Of a stretch of 64,000 nucleotides of DNA, positions 1 to 8,833 are shown piece after piece. The position numbers and the translations under genes are program-made. The notes beneath the pieces were generated by a model, which was given only the letters and a program-made list of their open reading frames with translations, made no database searches and had not been told where the DNA came from. Location of the stretch: the NCBI GenBank assembly GCA_900552005.1, contig URXU01000001.1, positions 128,610-192,609 on the forward strand, written 5' to 3'. The number at the start of each line of letters is the position of its first letter. Position 1 is the first letter of the stretch. Source of the stretch: an uncultured Phascolarctobacterium sp. (GTDB lineage: Bacteria > Bacillota > Negativicutes > Acidaminococcales > Acidaminococcaceae).

Positions 1-2
1 TC

Positions 3-176
3 AGAGGTATAATAAAAAGTGAAAGCCAAGCTGCCATACTGATAGACTATGACGGTACCAGCAATTTTTATGTTGCCGGCTCCCGGATAGGACCATATAC
101 CGTTACTCAAATTACGGATAAATACGCCGTTTTACATTCACAAAATCAGCAAACTGTTCTGCATATAGAAAGGTAA
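3..176 (+). CDS. C-terminal end of a PilP/GspC-like pilus or secretion protein (partial)
   Basis: An open frame enters from the left edge and stops at 174-176, two bases before the secretin start. Its 57 visible residues include the stretches VAGSRIGPYTVTQI and ITDKYAVL. These resemble the small beta-rich homology region at the end of inner-membrane/periplasmic proteins that dock onto secretins (PilP of type IV pili, GspC of type II secretion). The tight coupling to a secretin supports that role. The N-terminus lies outside the window, so pilus versus secretion cannot be settled here. Confidence 0.6.
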   Translation, partial: RGIIKSESQAAILIDYDGTSNFYVAGSRIGPYTVTQITDKYAVLHSQNQQTVLHIER

Positions 177-178
177 TC

Positions 179-1435
179 ATGTGCAAAAAATTGATTCTAT
201 CTTTTTTATTGACCTGCCTGTTTACGGCCGCCAGCTATAATTATGTGCTGGCAGCTGACACTATTACTTTAAATGTCCAAAATGCAGAAATACGCGATGT
301 ATTGCGATCTGCCGCTGCTTTATCAGGAAAAAATATCGTTACTGACGGCAATATTAACGGACGCATCAGCATATTTGTCGAAAACCTGCCTTGGCAAACG
401 GTACTGGATATTATTACCTGCGCTCACGGCCTTGCCTACCGTACTGTCGATGGCGTAATCATTGTAGCTGCGCAGGAAAATCTGAATAAATACGGCAGCA
501 GCATTGCTGTATATAAATTAAACTATGTGCCGGCAGCGGATATTCAGGCATCGCTGAAAAATCTTTTCGGCAATGACAAAATAACGGTTGACCAACTGAA
601 CAATACCGTTTTATTTACCGGCTCCAGCAATGAGGAACAACGCTTACGCAGCGTTCTTGCCACTTTGGATGTCCCCGCCAGACAAGTAACTTTAGAAGCA
701 AAAATCATTGCCGTAAACAGAGAAAAGTCAGAAAACCTTGGTATTAATTGGGCCTGGGATACCATTCCCCGCACGGAGCACAATAACAATACGGATTTTA
801 AAAATTCAAGCAACAATAATTTTGACGGGAATTTTAAATTTTGGCATGGGTATGCTTTTAAATTCAACGCCACCCTTAATGCTCTTTTGGCTGATGGTAA
901 GGCGAAAATCTTGGCTACTCCCAGTATCATTACCATTCCCGGCAAAACGGCCAGCATTTTCATTGGCGATCATATACCGGTACAGACAGAAAAACATGAC
1001 AGCAGCGGTACCTATACGGCCACAGAATATTTGGATGCCGGCATTAAACTCACTTATACGCCGATTGTCAGCAATGACGGTAAAATGATTACGGCCAATG
1101 TCCATACAGAGGTAAGTACACCCGTCCTAATCAGTGAAATACGCAACTATAAAATTACCAGCCGTATGGCAGACACCAACGTGCGCCTGCTAAATGGTGA
1201 AACGCTCGTTATCGGCGGATTAATGAATGAAGAAGAACAAAAGAGCATCCAAAAGATTCCCCTTTTAGCCAATATTCCTCTTTTGGGAGAATTATTTAAA
1301 AATCGCACTACCCGTAAAACTAAAACCGAAGTTTTAATGATTTTAACACCGCACATTACGGAAGCCGGAGCTTCTCCTGCTATCTATAATGAAAAGCTGA
1401 TGGCAGACACGGCAAAATCACAGCTGTTTGAATAG
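179..1435 (+). CDS. Secretin (PilQ/GspD-type outer-membrane channel)
   Basis: Predicted outer-membrane multimeric gate for a type IV pilus or type II secretion machine. Residues 1-25 form a signal peptide ending in VLA. A short N-terminal secretin/TonB (STN) domain covers about 28-95, a NolW/secretin-N domain about 108-168, and the secretin core about 170-392. Hallmarks include ATPSI at 246-250 and the segment at 360-373 (PLLANIPLLGELF), the usual secretin signature. At 418 residues it is shorter than most PilQ or GspD proteins, with few N domains. The ATG lies two bases after the preceding PilP-like gene, so they are translationally coupled. A secretin in a genome with Firmicute-type genes points to a diderm Firmicute. 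Family is certain; machine type is not. Confidence 0.88.
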   Translation: MCKKLILSFLLTCLFTAASYNYVLAADTITLNVQNAEIRDVLRSAAALSGKNIVTDGNINGRISIFVENLPWQTVLDIITCAHGLAYRTVDGVIIVAAQENLNKYGSSIAVYKLNYVPAADIQASLKNLFGNDKITVDQLNNTVLFTGSSNEEQRLRSVLATLDVPARQVTLEAKIIAVNREKSENLGINWAWDTIPRTEHNNNTDFKNSSNNNFDGNFKFWHGYAFKFNATLNALLADGKAKILATPSIITIPGKTASIFIGDHIPVQTEKHDSSGTYTATEYLDAGIKLTYTPIVSNDGKMITANVHTEVSTPVLISEIRNYKITSRMADTNVRLLNGETLVIGGLMNEEEQKSIQKIPLLANIPLLGELFKNRTTRKTKTEVLMILTPHITEAGASPAIYNEKLMADTAKSQLFE

Positions 1436-1462
1436 CTGCCCGAAATTAAAATCTAAAAATAA

Positions 1463-1491
1463 AAAAGTTCGCTGAGTTTCAGCGAACTTTT
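1463..1491. terminator. Bidirectional terminator between secretin and thiE
   Basis: A perfect 9-bp GC-containing stem (1467-1475 with 1479-1487, loop GTT), extended by A/T pairs to 1463 and 1491. It sits between convergent genes, with A-runs on one side and T-runs on the other, so it can stop transcription from both. Confidence 0.85.
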
Positions 1492-1492
1492 C

Positions 1493-2128
1493 TTATTTTT
1501 GCTGCTGTTTATAAATATTCTGCAGTGTATGCACTGTGCCGGCAATGTCATCAGCACCTAAGATACCGCTGACGATTGCCGCTCCTCTTGCGCCTGCAGC
1601 CAGTACTTTCTGATAATTATCCGTCTGAATGCCGCCAATACCCACCACGGGCAGGTCAACACTGCCGCAAATTGCAGCTAACTGACTAAGTCCCAAAGTA
1701 TCAACATCGGTCTTGGTACTGCTGCCAAATACGGCGCCACTGCCTAAATAATCTGCTCCATCTGCCTGAGCCTGCATGGCTTCTGCCACATTATGCGCAG
1801 ATACGCCGATCAATAAATCATTGCCGCAAATCTGACGTGCCACCCTGCAGGGCAGATCATCCTGCCCCAGATGCACACCATCAGCATGTACAGCCAGAGC
1901 AATATCCAAGCGATCGTTAATAATGAGCGGCACCCGATATTTATCACACAATCTTTTTAGCTGCAAGGCCTGCTCATACATTTGCGCACTGCTGCAATTT
2001 TTGCCTCGATACTGCAACAGAGTTACTCCGCCGCGTAACGCTGCCTCCACGCAGGTCAGCAATGAACGGCCGCGCAGGCATTTTTCATCAGTTACCAGAT
2101 AGATACTGTAATCAATTTGACCTGACAT
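1493..2128 (-). CDS. thiE: Thiamine-phosphate synthase
   Basis: Joins the HMP pyrophosphate and thiazole phosphate halves to make thiamine monophosphate. The 211-residue TIM-barrel protein has the family landmarks QYRGK, NDRLDIALAVHADGVHLGQ, the phosphate-loop region GSGAVFGSSTK and VGIGGI. It is the last gene of thiD-thiM-thiE and begins one base after thiM ends. No thiC, thiG, thiF or thiS is nearby, so the operon looks like a salvage unit that phosphorylates imported HMP and hydroxyethylthiazole and then couples them. Confidence 0.95.
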   Translation of the reverse strand: MSGQIDYSIYLVTDEKCLRGRSLLTCVEAALRGGVTLLQYRGKNCSSAQMYEQALQLKRLCDKYRVPLIINDRLDIALAVHADGVHLGQDDLPCRVARQICGNDLLIGVSAHNVAEAMQAQADGADYLGSGAVFGSSTKTDVDTLGLSQLAAICGSVDLPVVGIGGIQTDNYQKVLAAGARGAAIVSGILGADDIAGTVHTLQNIYKQQQK

Positions 2129-2129
2129 C

Positions 2130-2951
2130 TTAATTCTTTCTTTCCGGATTCAGATTGATAACATTCCACTTAGTAGTTACATGATAAACGCAATCCATCA
2201 ATCTTACCTTAAACATACCCGGACCATCCTTTTTCTCCAGAAAATTAGCTGCCAGCTCAGCTCCCTGCCCCATAATGACGATGCCTAATGCGGCCGCTGC
2301 CAGCATGTCGTCGGTTACTGCGGCGCAGCAGGCACATAAAGTTGAAGCCATGCAGCCGCTGCCGGTAATATCTTGTAATAAAGGATGACCATTATTTAAA
2401 ACAACAGCTTGCTTGCCGTTGCTGATATTATCAATCTCACCAGTAACCGCAAATACGCAATTATATTTTTTGGCAGCCTCCTGCGCCGTTTTTAAAGCGT
2501 CTCCTTCTTCTGTAGCGCCCATATTATCTACGCCGCAGCCGTCAGCCTTACCGGATAACAGGGCAGCACATTCACTGTAATTGCCGCGGACAATGCTGAT
2601 ATAACCTTTTTCCAGCAGTTTAACAGCAAAACTAAGACGCATAGAAGAGGCCATAACGCCTACCGGGTCTAAAACAACAGGTATATTTTTTTGCTTGGCT
2701 ACAGCAGCAGCCTTTTCCATAGCAATCATTTTATTAAAATTCAGTGTTCCAAGATTAAGCAGCAAAGCATCTGCACCGGCAGTAATTTCTTCTACTTCTT
2801 CAGGTTCATCAGCCATGACCGGCGAAGCACCGGCTGCCAACGCTATATCGGCGCAGCTTTCTGCGGTCACATAATTGGTAATATGATGTATTACCGGTCT
2901 TTTGGTACGCAGCGCTTCTACAATTTCTCCAAACTCAGCTTTTAAATCCAT
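2130..2951 (-). CDS. thiM: Hydroxyethylthiazole kinase
   Basis: Phosphorylates 4-methyl-5-(2-hydroxyethyl)thiazole, the salvage entry point for the thiazole half of thiamine. The 273-residue ribokinase-fold protein carries HHITNYV near the N-terminus, VLDPVGVMAS, RGNYSE and the catalytic/anion-hole segment DITGSGCMAS. Its ATG overlaps the thiD stop codon by one base (TAATG), so the two are translationally coupled. thiE follows directly. Confidence 0.96.
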   Translation of the reverse strand: MDLKAEFGEIVEALRTKRPVIHHITNYVTAESCADIALAAGASPVMADEPEEVEEITAGADALLLNLGTLNFNKMIAMEKAAAVAKQKNIPVVLDPVGVMASSMRLSFAVKLLEKGYISIVRGNYSECAALLSGKADGCGVDNMGATEEGDALKTAQEAAKKYNCVFAVTGEIDNISNGKQAVVLNNGHPLLQDITGSGCMASTLCACCAAVTDDMLAAAALGIVIMGQGAELAANFLEKKDGPGMFKVRLMDCVYHVTTKWNVINLNPERKN

Positions 2952-3754
2952 TATTCCAAAATACCAGCCTTTCTGTATAAATCGACAAAATGATGTGTGG
3001 GGCCGCAGCCGCCGCCAATATCCAGTCCATGCGCAATAGCTTCAGTTACATATGCTTTGGAAGCCTTAACCGCTTCCGGCAAACTCATTTTCTTAGCTAA
3101 ATTGGCCGCCAAGGAACTTGACAGAGTGCAGCCGGTGCCATGAGTATTCTTAGTCGCGATTCTCTCGCCGGCAAACCAGTATTGTTTTTCACCGTCAAAG
3201 AGCAAATCATCAGCTTTATCAGCCAGATGCCCGCCTTTCACAAGTACGGCCTTGGCACCTAATTCAATTATTGCGGCAGCAGCCCGTACCATGGCGCTTT
3301 TATCAGTTACCTGCAGTCCGGTAATAGCCTCTGTTTCCGGCAAATTTGGTGTCAGCAAGGTTGCCAGCGGCAGTAATTCTTTAATTAAGGTACTGCAGGC
3401 CTCCGGTGCCAGCAGCGGATAACCGCTTTTAGAAATCATCACCGGGTCAACCACAATAACCGGCGGCTGATACCGGCGCAGGCACGCCGCAATAGTTCTG
3501 ATAATTTCCGGACGGGAAACCATCCCGATTTTAACTGCATCAACTCTGATATCATCAAATACCGCTTCAATCTGCGCCTGTACCACATCACAGTCTATAT
3601 CCTGCACTTTAACAACACCGCAGGTGTTCTGCGCTGTTACTGCCGTTATTACGCTCATGCCGAAAGTTCCGTGTGCCGCAAAAGTTTTCAGATCGGCCTG
3701 AATACCGGCCCCGCCGCTGCTGTCACTGCCGGCAATCGTCAGCAAATGTTTCAT
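2951..3754 (-). CDS. thiD: Hydroxymethylpyrimidine / phosphomethylpyrimidine kinase
   Basis: Performs two successive phosphorylations of HMP to HMP-PP. The 267-residue protein has the N-terminal substrate motif GSDSSGGAGIQADLK, DPVMISKSG, TPNLPE and the ATP/anion-hole motif HGTGCTLSS. It is the first gene of the thi operon. The start is preceded by a GAGGAG ribosome-binding site. Only about 100 bases separate it from the transketolase terminator, and I do not see the conserved core of a TPP riboswitch there. Confidence 0.96.
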   Translation of the reverse strand: MKHLLTIAGSDSSGGAGIQADLKTFAAHGTFGMSVITAVTAQNTCGVVKVQDIDCDVVQAQIEAVFDDIRVDAVKIGMVSRPEIIRTIAACLRRYQPPVIVVDPVMISKSGYPLLAPEACSTLIKELLPLATLLTPNLPETEAITGLQVTDKSAMVRAAAAIIELGAKAVLVKGGHLADKADDLLFDGEKQYWFAGERIATKNTHGTGCTLSSSLAANLAKKMSLPEAVKASKAYVTEAIAHGLDIGGGCGPTHHFVDLYRKAGILE

Positions 3755-3847
3755 ATTATCATGCTCCTCAGCTTCGCTTAAATCCAGATTATTCTGCCGC
3801 TAACGCAAAGATTATTTACCCTGGCGGCATTAATCCTTAAAAAATCG

Positions 3848-3892
3848 ACAAAAAAGCAGGCACAGGCTTATCTTCATAAGCACTATGCCTGC
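3848..3892 (-). terminator. Intrinsic terminator of the transketolase gene
   Basis: Reading the minus strand, an imperfect hairpin (arms 3886-3892 with 3856-3862 and 3876-3881 with 3866-3871, mismatches between) is followed by a run of six T. It separates tkt from the thi operon. Confidence 0.8.
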
Positions 3893-3908
3893 GCCTGTAC
3901 ATAATATA

Positions 3909-5894
3909 TTACAGAACTTCTTTTACTTTTGCAACTACGTTTTCAACGGTGAAGCCATACTTCTCCATCATAACATCTCCGGGAGCGGAAGCGCCAAAAC
4001 GAGTAATGCCGATTACCCTATCATCGCTGCCGGTATAACGGCTCCAGCCATACGGAACACCTGCTTCAACGGCAATTTTAACCGCATCATGCGGCAGCAC
4101 GCTTTCCTTGTATTCAGCGCTTTGTTTTTCAAAAGCATCCCAGCTGGGCATGGATACTACGCTGACATCAATGCCTTCTGCTGCCAGTTCTTTTTGCGCA
4201 GCCAATGCCAGATGTACTTCACTGCCTGTGCCAATCAGCACAGCAGCAGCTTTTTCTTTTGCCGGACTTAAAACATAGGCACCTTTATAGGCATTATCAT
4301 GTACAGTCTGAGCATAATCATGCAGTACGGGTAATTTCTGACGGCTTAACAGCAAGCAGGTCGGCTTGTGCAGATTCATGCAGGCCTGCTGCCAGGCAGC
4401 AGCTGTTTCCAAAGCATCTGCCGGACGGAAAACGCTTACGTTAGGAATCATGCGCAGTGCCATGGTTGTTTCAATAGGCTGATGAGTAGGTCCATCCTCA
4501 CCTAAAGCAATACTGTCATGAGTAAGTACGAAGATAGCTCTGATACCCATGAGCGCGGCCATTCTGATGGCAGGACGCATGAAGTCGGCAAATACCAGGA
4601 AGGTACCGCCAAAAGGAATAAAGCCGCCATGCAGGGAAATACCATTGACGATAGTTCCCATGGCATGTTCACGTACGCCAAAATGAATATTTCTGCCCTT
4701 ACGGTCAACACGGCTGAAGAAGCCCTCATTTTTCATGATGGTCTTGTTGGAAGGACCAAGGTCAGCACTGCCTCCTACAAGGCTCGGCAGTTGCATAGCC
4801 AGTTTTTGGATAATCTCACCGGAAGCCTCACGCGTAGCATTTTTCGCGGTATCGGCAAAAATTGCTTCCAGTGCTGCCAGATTAACCAAAGTAGTACCGT
4901 TAATGCGCGCTTCAAGTTCCGCAGCAAGTTCCGGATAAACAACTTTATAATCTGCCATCAAAGCATCCCAGGATTTTTCTGCCGCAGCGCAGCCTGCCTT
5001 TTTAGCGTCAAAATGCTGCTGTACTTCTTCCGGCACATAGAACATCTTATCAGCGGGCCAGCCGGCCTTTTCCTTGGTAGCTGCCAATGCATCACTGCCA
5101 AGCGGTTCGCCATGGCAGGACGGACTGTCCTGTTTCGGACTGCCATAACCAATATGGGTACGGACAATAATCAAGGAAGGATGCATGGTGTCGGCCTGCG
5201 CTTCCTTAATGGCGGCTTCCATAGCGGCAATGTCCTCAGAGTCAGCTACACGCAATACCTGCCAGCCATAAGCCTTGAAACGCATTTCTACATCTTCAGT
5301 AAAGGCAATATCGGTACTGCCTTCAATAGTAATCTTATTGTCATCATATAAATAAATGAGTTTTCCCAGTCCCAGCGTACCTGCCAAAGAAGCTGCTTCA
5401 CAGGACACGCCTTCCATCAGATCACCGTCAGAAGTCAAGCCATAAGTATAATGGTTGACTACGGCAAAGTCAGGCTTATTATATTTTGCAGCCAGCATAG
5501 CTTCGGCAATGGCAAAACCTACGCCCATGGCAAAGCCATGACCTAAAGGTCCGGTAGAAGCATCAACACCGGCAGTATGGCCATATTCCGGATGGCCGGG
5601 AGTCTTGCTGCCCCATTGACGGAAATTTTTCAATTCATCCATGGATAAATCATAACCTGCCAAATGCAGCATTGCATATAATAAAGCACTACCATGACCG
5701 GGAGATAAGATAAAACGATCTCTATTAAACCAGTTGGGATTTTCAGGATTATAATTCATAAAACGATCCCAGATAGTATACATTAACGGTGCCGTACCTA
5801 AAGGAAAACCCGGATGGCCGGATTTAGCCTTTTCTACCTGATCGGCTGCCAAAAAGCGCAAAGTATTTACACATGCCTGGTCCATTGTCTGCAT
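3909..5894 (-). CDS. tkt: Transketolase
   Basis: TPP-dependent transfer of two-carbon ketol units in the non-oxidative pentose phosphate pathway. The 661-residue, full-length protein shows KSGHPGFPLG at the N-terminus, the thiamine-binding GDGDLMEGVS-type segment (here TSDGDLMEGVSCE), the pyrimidine domain with FGVREHAMG, and the C-terminal transketolase domain. A GGAGG ribosome-binding site lies nine bases upstream of the ATG, and a good sigma-A promoter lies just beyond. It is monocistronic: its own promoter on one side and a terminator on the other. Confidence 0.97.
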   Translation of the reverse strand: MQTMDQACVNTLRFLAADQVEKAKSGHPGFPLGTAPLMYTIWDRFMNYNPENPNWFNRDRFILSPGHGSALLYAMLHLAGYDLSMDELKNFRQWGSKTPGHPEYGHTAGVDASTGPLGHGFAMGVGFAIAEAMLAAKYNKPDFAVVNHYTYGLTSDGDLMEGVSCEAASLAGTLGLGKLIYLYDDNKITIEGSTDIAFTEDVEMRFKAYGWQVLRVADSEDIAAMEAAIKEAQADTMHPSLIIVRTHIGYGSPKQDSPSCHGEPLGSDALAATKEKAGWPADKMFYVPEEVQQHFDAKKAGCAAAEKSWDALMADYKVVYPELAAELEARINGTTLVNLAALEAIFADTAKNATREASGEIIQKLAMQLPSLVGGSADLGPSNKTIMKNEGFFSRVDRKGRNIHFGVREHAMGTIVNGISLHGGFIPFGGTFLVFADFMRPAIRMAALMGIRAIFVLTHDSIALGEDGPTHQPIETTMALRMIPNVSVFRPADALETAAAWQQACMNLHKPTCLLLSRQKLPVLHDYAQTVHDNAYKGAYVLSPAKEKAAAVLIGTGSEVHLALAAQKELAAEGIDVSVVSMPSWDAFEKQSAEYKESVLPHDAVKIAVEAGVPYGWSRYTGSDDRVIGITRFGASAPGDVMMEKYGFTVENVVAKVKEVL

Positions 5895-5931
5895 TGTGGA
5901 AAACCTCCAATATTGTACTATATTTTTAATT

Positions 5932-5959
5932 ATTATATCATATCTGTCTTACTGTGCAA
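5932..5959 (-). promoter_or_regulatory. Sigma-A promoter of tkt
   Basis: On the minus strand a -35 box TTGCAC (5954-5959) and a perfect -10 box TATAAT (5932-5937) are separated by 16 bases, about 40 bases upstream of the tkt start codon. Confidence 0.7.
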
Positions 5960-6014
5960 ATATTATGCTGTACTTTTTTTGAAGACTTCGTAACATAATT
6001 TACACAACTATAAA

Positions 6015-6044
6015 AAATGCAGTCAGCATAACGCCGACTGCATT
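6015..6044 (-). terminator. Intrinsic terminator of the EF-G-like gene
   Basis: A 10-bp stem (6015-6024 with 6035-6044) follows the stop codon and on the minus strand runs into T6. It ends the EF-G-like transcript. Confidence 0.85.
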
Positions 6045-6052
6045 TCAATTAT

Positions 6053-8113
6053 TTATGCTTCCTTACGTTCAGCAATAATTTTTTCTGCCAGTTTTGCAGG
6101 AACATCTTCATAATGATCAAATTTCATTTCAAATGTACCTAAGCCCTGAGTCAAAGCACGCAGATCAACTGCATATTCTGTAATCTCAGCATACGGTACC
6201 TGAGCGGAAACAACACTCATCCCGTCTTCCACACTCTGCATACCCAAAATGCGTCCGCGCTTGGAGTTTAAATCGCCGATGACATCACCCATCATGGAAT
6301 CTGCGCAGGTGACATTCAAGAAGTAGATTGGCTCCAAAAGCACCGGTTTGCATTGTTCCATAGCCTTCTTAAACGCAATGTTAGACGCTGTCTTAAAGGC
6401 CATTTCGGAAGAATCAACAGTATGATAGGAACCATCAAGCAGGGTAATGCGGATGTCCACAACAGGATAACCTGCCAATACGCCTTTTTCCATGGCTTCG
6501 CGCATGCCTTTTTCAACTGCAGGAATATATTGCCGCGGTACGGCGCCGCCAAAAATTTTATCTACAAATTCAAATCCGCTTCCGGGCGGCAAAGGTTCCA
6601 TCTTAATTACAACATGCCCATATTGACCATGACCGCCGGATTGTTTTTTATGCTTACCCTCTACTTCAGCGCTGCCGCGAATAGTTTCGCGATATTCGAT
6701 AATAGGAGCTTTCAAAACAGCTTCCACACCAAATTTACGCTGCATACGTTCCATAATAATTTCAATATGCTGATCGCCCATGCCGCTGATCAGAGTTTCT
6801 TTGGTTACGGAATTTTTGGTAACAATAATTGTCGGGTCTTCATCCATCAGGCGGTTCAAAGCAGACATAATTTTTTCTTCATCGCCTTTTTTCTTAGGAT
6901 AAATAGCCCTTGTGTACATGGGAAGCGGGAAATCAATAGGAGCAAACTCTACCGGATGCTCTTTGTCACACAAAGTATCACCGGTGGAAGTATATTGCAG
7001 TTTGGCCACTACGCCGATGTCGCCGGCTACAACTGCCTTCATAGGAATCTGCGTCTTGCCGCGCATGGTAAAGATATTGCCGATGCGTTCTTCTTCCTCA
7101 CGTCTGGAATTATAAACCACGCTGTCACTCTTGATGCAGCCGGAGAAAACACGGAAATAGCTTAAACGGCCGACAAACGGATCAGATGTCGTTTTAAATA
7201 TCAGCGCAGCCATAGGCGCGTTGGCATCACAGATTTCTTCTTCACCCGTTGTTTTATCCGTAACAATGAAGTCATTCAAAATAGCCGGATAGGTAAAGTC
7301 GATAATTGCGTTCATCAGTCTTCCCAGGCCAATATCTTTATACGCGCTGCCGCACAGCATCGGGTAAATAATTGCCTGACGGATACCTTTAATCAGACAT
7401 TTCATAATATCTTCATCACTGATGGTTTCGCCATCCAGATAACGCATCATGCAATCATCGTCAGCTTCAACTGCCGCTTCAATCATTTTTTCTCTGGCAG
7501 CTTTGGCAGCTTCCATATATTCTTCGGGAATATCGATTTCATCGGAATCATTGCCGCGGGCACGATAGGCTTTCATCTTATAAAGGTCAATCAAGCCTTC
7601 AAACTTATCTTCCTTACCTAAAGGCAATTGCAGCGGCAAAACATGCTTACCGAATTTTGCGCGCAGGTTATCAAGAATACTATCAAAATCCGCATTTTCG
7701 CGGTCCATTTTATTTACAAAAATAATACGGGGAAGGTTAGCTTCTGCCGCAAGTTTCCAACATTGCTCAGTGCCAACCTGTACACCGGAAGTAGCGCAAA
7801 CAACAATCAAAGCACTATCAACAGCTCTGAAAGCTCCTTTAACTTCGGCTACGAAGTCCGCAAAACCGGGAGTATCAATGAAATTAATCTTAGTATCACG
7901 CCATTCAACAGGTGCCAGTGTTGCATTTACGGAAACTTTACGTTTAATTTCTTCAGGTTCATAATCCGTGGTGGTAGCACCGTCTTCAACTTTACACATT
8001 CTGCTGATTGCACCGGACCGATACAGCAATGCTTCAGTTACCGACGTAGTTCCAGCTCCACCATGGCCCACAATAGCCACATTTCTGATTTTATCACCAG
8101 TATACTCTTTCAT
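6053..8113 (-). CDS. Elongation factor G-like translational GTPase (EF-G2 type), P-loop lysine absent
   Basis: A 686-residue ribosomal GTPase with the full EF-G domain order: G domain about 1-280, domain II, III, IV (with SGGHGQYGHV near 520) and V. It is not in a rpsL-rpsG-tuf context, so it is likely the paralogue (EF-G2-like family) rather than the housekeeping EF-G. G3 (DTPG, 80-83) and G4 (NKMD, 134-137) are intact. In G1 the residues at 16-23 read GHGGAGTT, so the canonical Walker A lysine at position 22 is threonine. I chose the ATG at 8113 because AGGGGG precedes it and homology starts there; a longer frame extends to 8206 without a ribosome-binding site. Its precise function is unknown. 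Confidence 0.88.
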   Translation of the reverse strand: MKEYTGDKIRNVAIVGHGGAGTTSVTEALLYRSGAISRMCKVEDGATTTDYEPEEIKRKVSVNATLAPVEWRDTKINFIDTPGFADFVAEVKGAFRAVDSALIVVCATSGVQVGTEQCWKLAAEANLPRIIFVNKMDRENADFDSILDNLRAKFGKHVLPLQLPLGKEDKFEGLIDLYKMKAYRARGNDSDEIDIPEEYMEAAKAAREKMIEAAVEADDDCMMRYLDGETISDEDIMKCLIKGIRQAIIYPMLCGSAYKDIGLGRLMNAIIDFTYPAILNDFIVTDKTTGEEEICDANAPMAALIFKTTSDPFVGRLSYFRVFSGCIKSDSVVYNSRREEEERIGNIFTMRGKTQIPMKAVVAGDIGVVAKLQYTSTGDTLCDKEHPVEFAPIDFPLPMYTRAIYPKKKGDEEKIMSALNRLMDEDPTIIVTKNSVTKETLISGMGDQHIEIIMERMQRKFGVEAVLKAPIIEYRETIRGSAEVEGKHKKQSGGHGQYGHVVIKMEPLPPGSGFEFVDKIFGGAVPRQYIPAVEKGMREAMEKGVLAGYPVVDIRITLLDGSYHTVDSSEMAFKTASNIAFKKAMEQCKPVLLEPIYFLNVTCADSMMGDVIGDLNSKRGRILGMQSVEDGMSVVSAQVPYAEITEYAVDLRALTQGLGTFEMKFDHYEDVPAKLAEKIIAERKEA

Positions 8114-8242
8114 AACTTCTTCCCCCTTTATTGTTAGGAAATAAATTGAGATAAGCATTCTATGATTTATTAGATTATTCCTGCTTTTTCGATAAATGTA
8201 TTCCAAAGCAAAAATTTTTCTTTAAAAATGTTAAACAAGTAA

Positions 8243-8268
8243 CAAAAAAAGAGCAGCTGCTGCTGCTC
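8243..8268 (-). terminator. Intrinsic terminator of the recN-nudix end of the long operon
   Basis: GAGCAG (8251-8256) pairs with CTGCTC (8263-8268); on the minus strand the stem is followed by T7. It lies ten bases after the nudix stop codon. Confidence 0.75.
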
Positions 8269-8278
8269 TCAAAAGCGT

Positions 8279-8833
8279 CTATTTTATTAAATCACAGGCA
8301 TACAAAGCACATAAAGTTTTGGCGTCAAATAATTCACCATCCGCAATCATTTGCTTTACTGCTTCCGGTGAAAATGCCTGCACACCGATAAATTCGTCCT
8401 CATCAGTATGCTGGCTGTATTTGGTAAGACCCCAGGCCTTATAAAGATGAATCACCTCATCGGAAAATCCCGGTGTTGTCGCAATACTGATCAGCTTCTG
8501 CCAATGCTCCGCAGCATAGCCGGTTTCCTCACTCAGCTCACGAACCGCACATGCTTTTGGATCTTCAGCGCCGTGATCCAGCTTGCCAGCCGGAATCTCC
8601 CACATCACCGTACCCAGCGGATACCGGCATTGCTTAACCAGTACAATACTGCCATCATCCAACACCGGCACAATGGCAACTGCACCGGGATGACGTATAT
8701 ATTCCCGTGTTGTCTGCTGCCCGTCCGGCAAAAGAACTTTATCAAGCTCTACCTTCAGCAGCCGCCCGGAAAAAACTCTTTCGCCGCTCAGAAATTTTTC
8801 GTCCAAAGCAGCTTCATGAAACTTCTTAATCAT
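8279..8833 (-). CDS. Nudix hydrolase, ADP-ribose pyrophosphatase type
   Basis: Hydrolyses nucleoside diphosphate-linked substrates, most likely ADP-ribose to AMP and ribose-5-phosphate. The 184-residue protein has a complete Nudix box starting at GKLDHGAEDP and ending RELSEETGY, plus the upstream VKQCRYP segment usual in the ADP-ribose pyrophosphatase group. It overlaps the end of recN by eight bases and is the last gene of the long operon that starts at asp23 or nusB. Substrate is inferred from family resemblance only. Confidence 0.9.
   Translation of the reverse strand: MIKKFHEAALDEKFLSGERVFSGRLLKVELDKVLLPDGQQTTREYIRHPGAVAIVPVLDDGSIVLVKQCRYPLGTVMWEIPAGKLDHGAEDPKACAVRELSEETGYAAEHWQKLISIATTPGFSDEVIHLYKAWGLTKYSQHTDEDEFIGVQAFSPEAVKQMIADGELFDAKTLCALYACDLIK

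Noticed and set aside
3755..3855. Possible TPP riboswitch before thiD
   Set aside because: The minus strand has a GCCGC...GCGGC pairing and a GCTGAGG string, but the latter is the ribosome-binding site and the conserved TPP aptamer core is missing.
4518..5351. 277-codon plus-strand frame opposite tkt
   Set aside because: Lies entirely antisense to a clear transketolase gene; no recognisable protein. Same judgement for long frames opposite the EF-G-like gene (6353-7165), aspS (31936-32889), and efp/pepP (19702-20574).
8114..8206. N-terminal extension of the EF-G-like protein
   Set aside because: In-frame upstream ATGs lack ribosome-binding sites; AGGGGG directly before the ATG at 8113 fixes the start.
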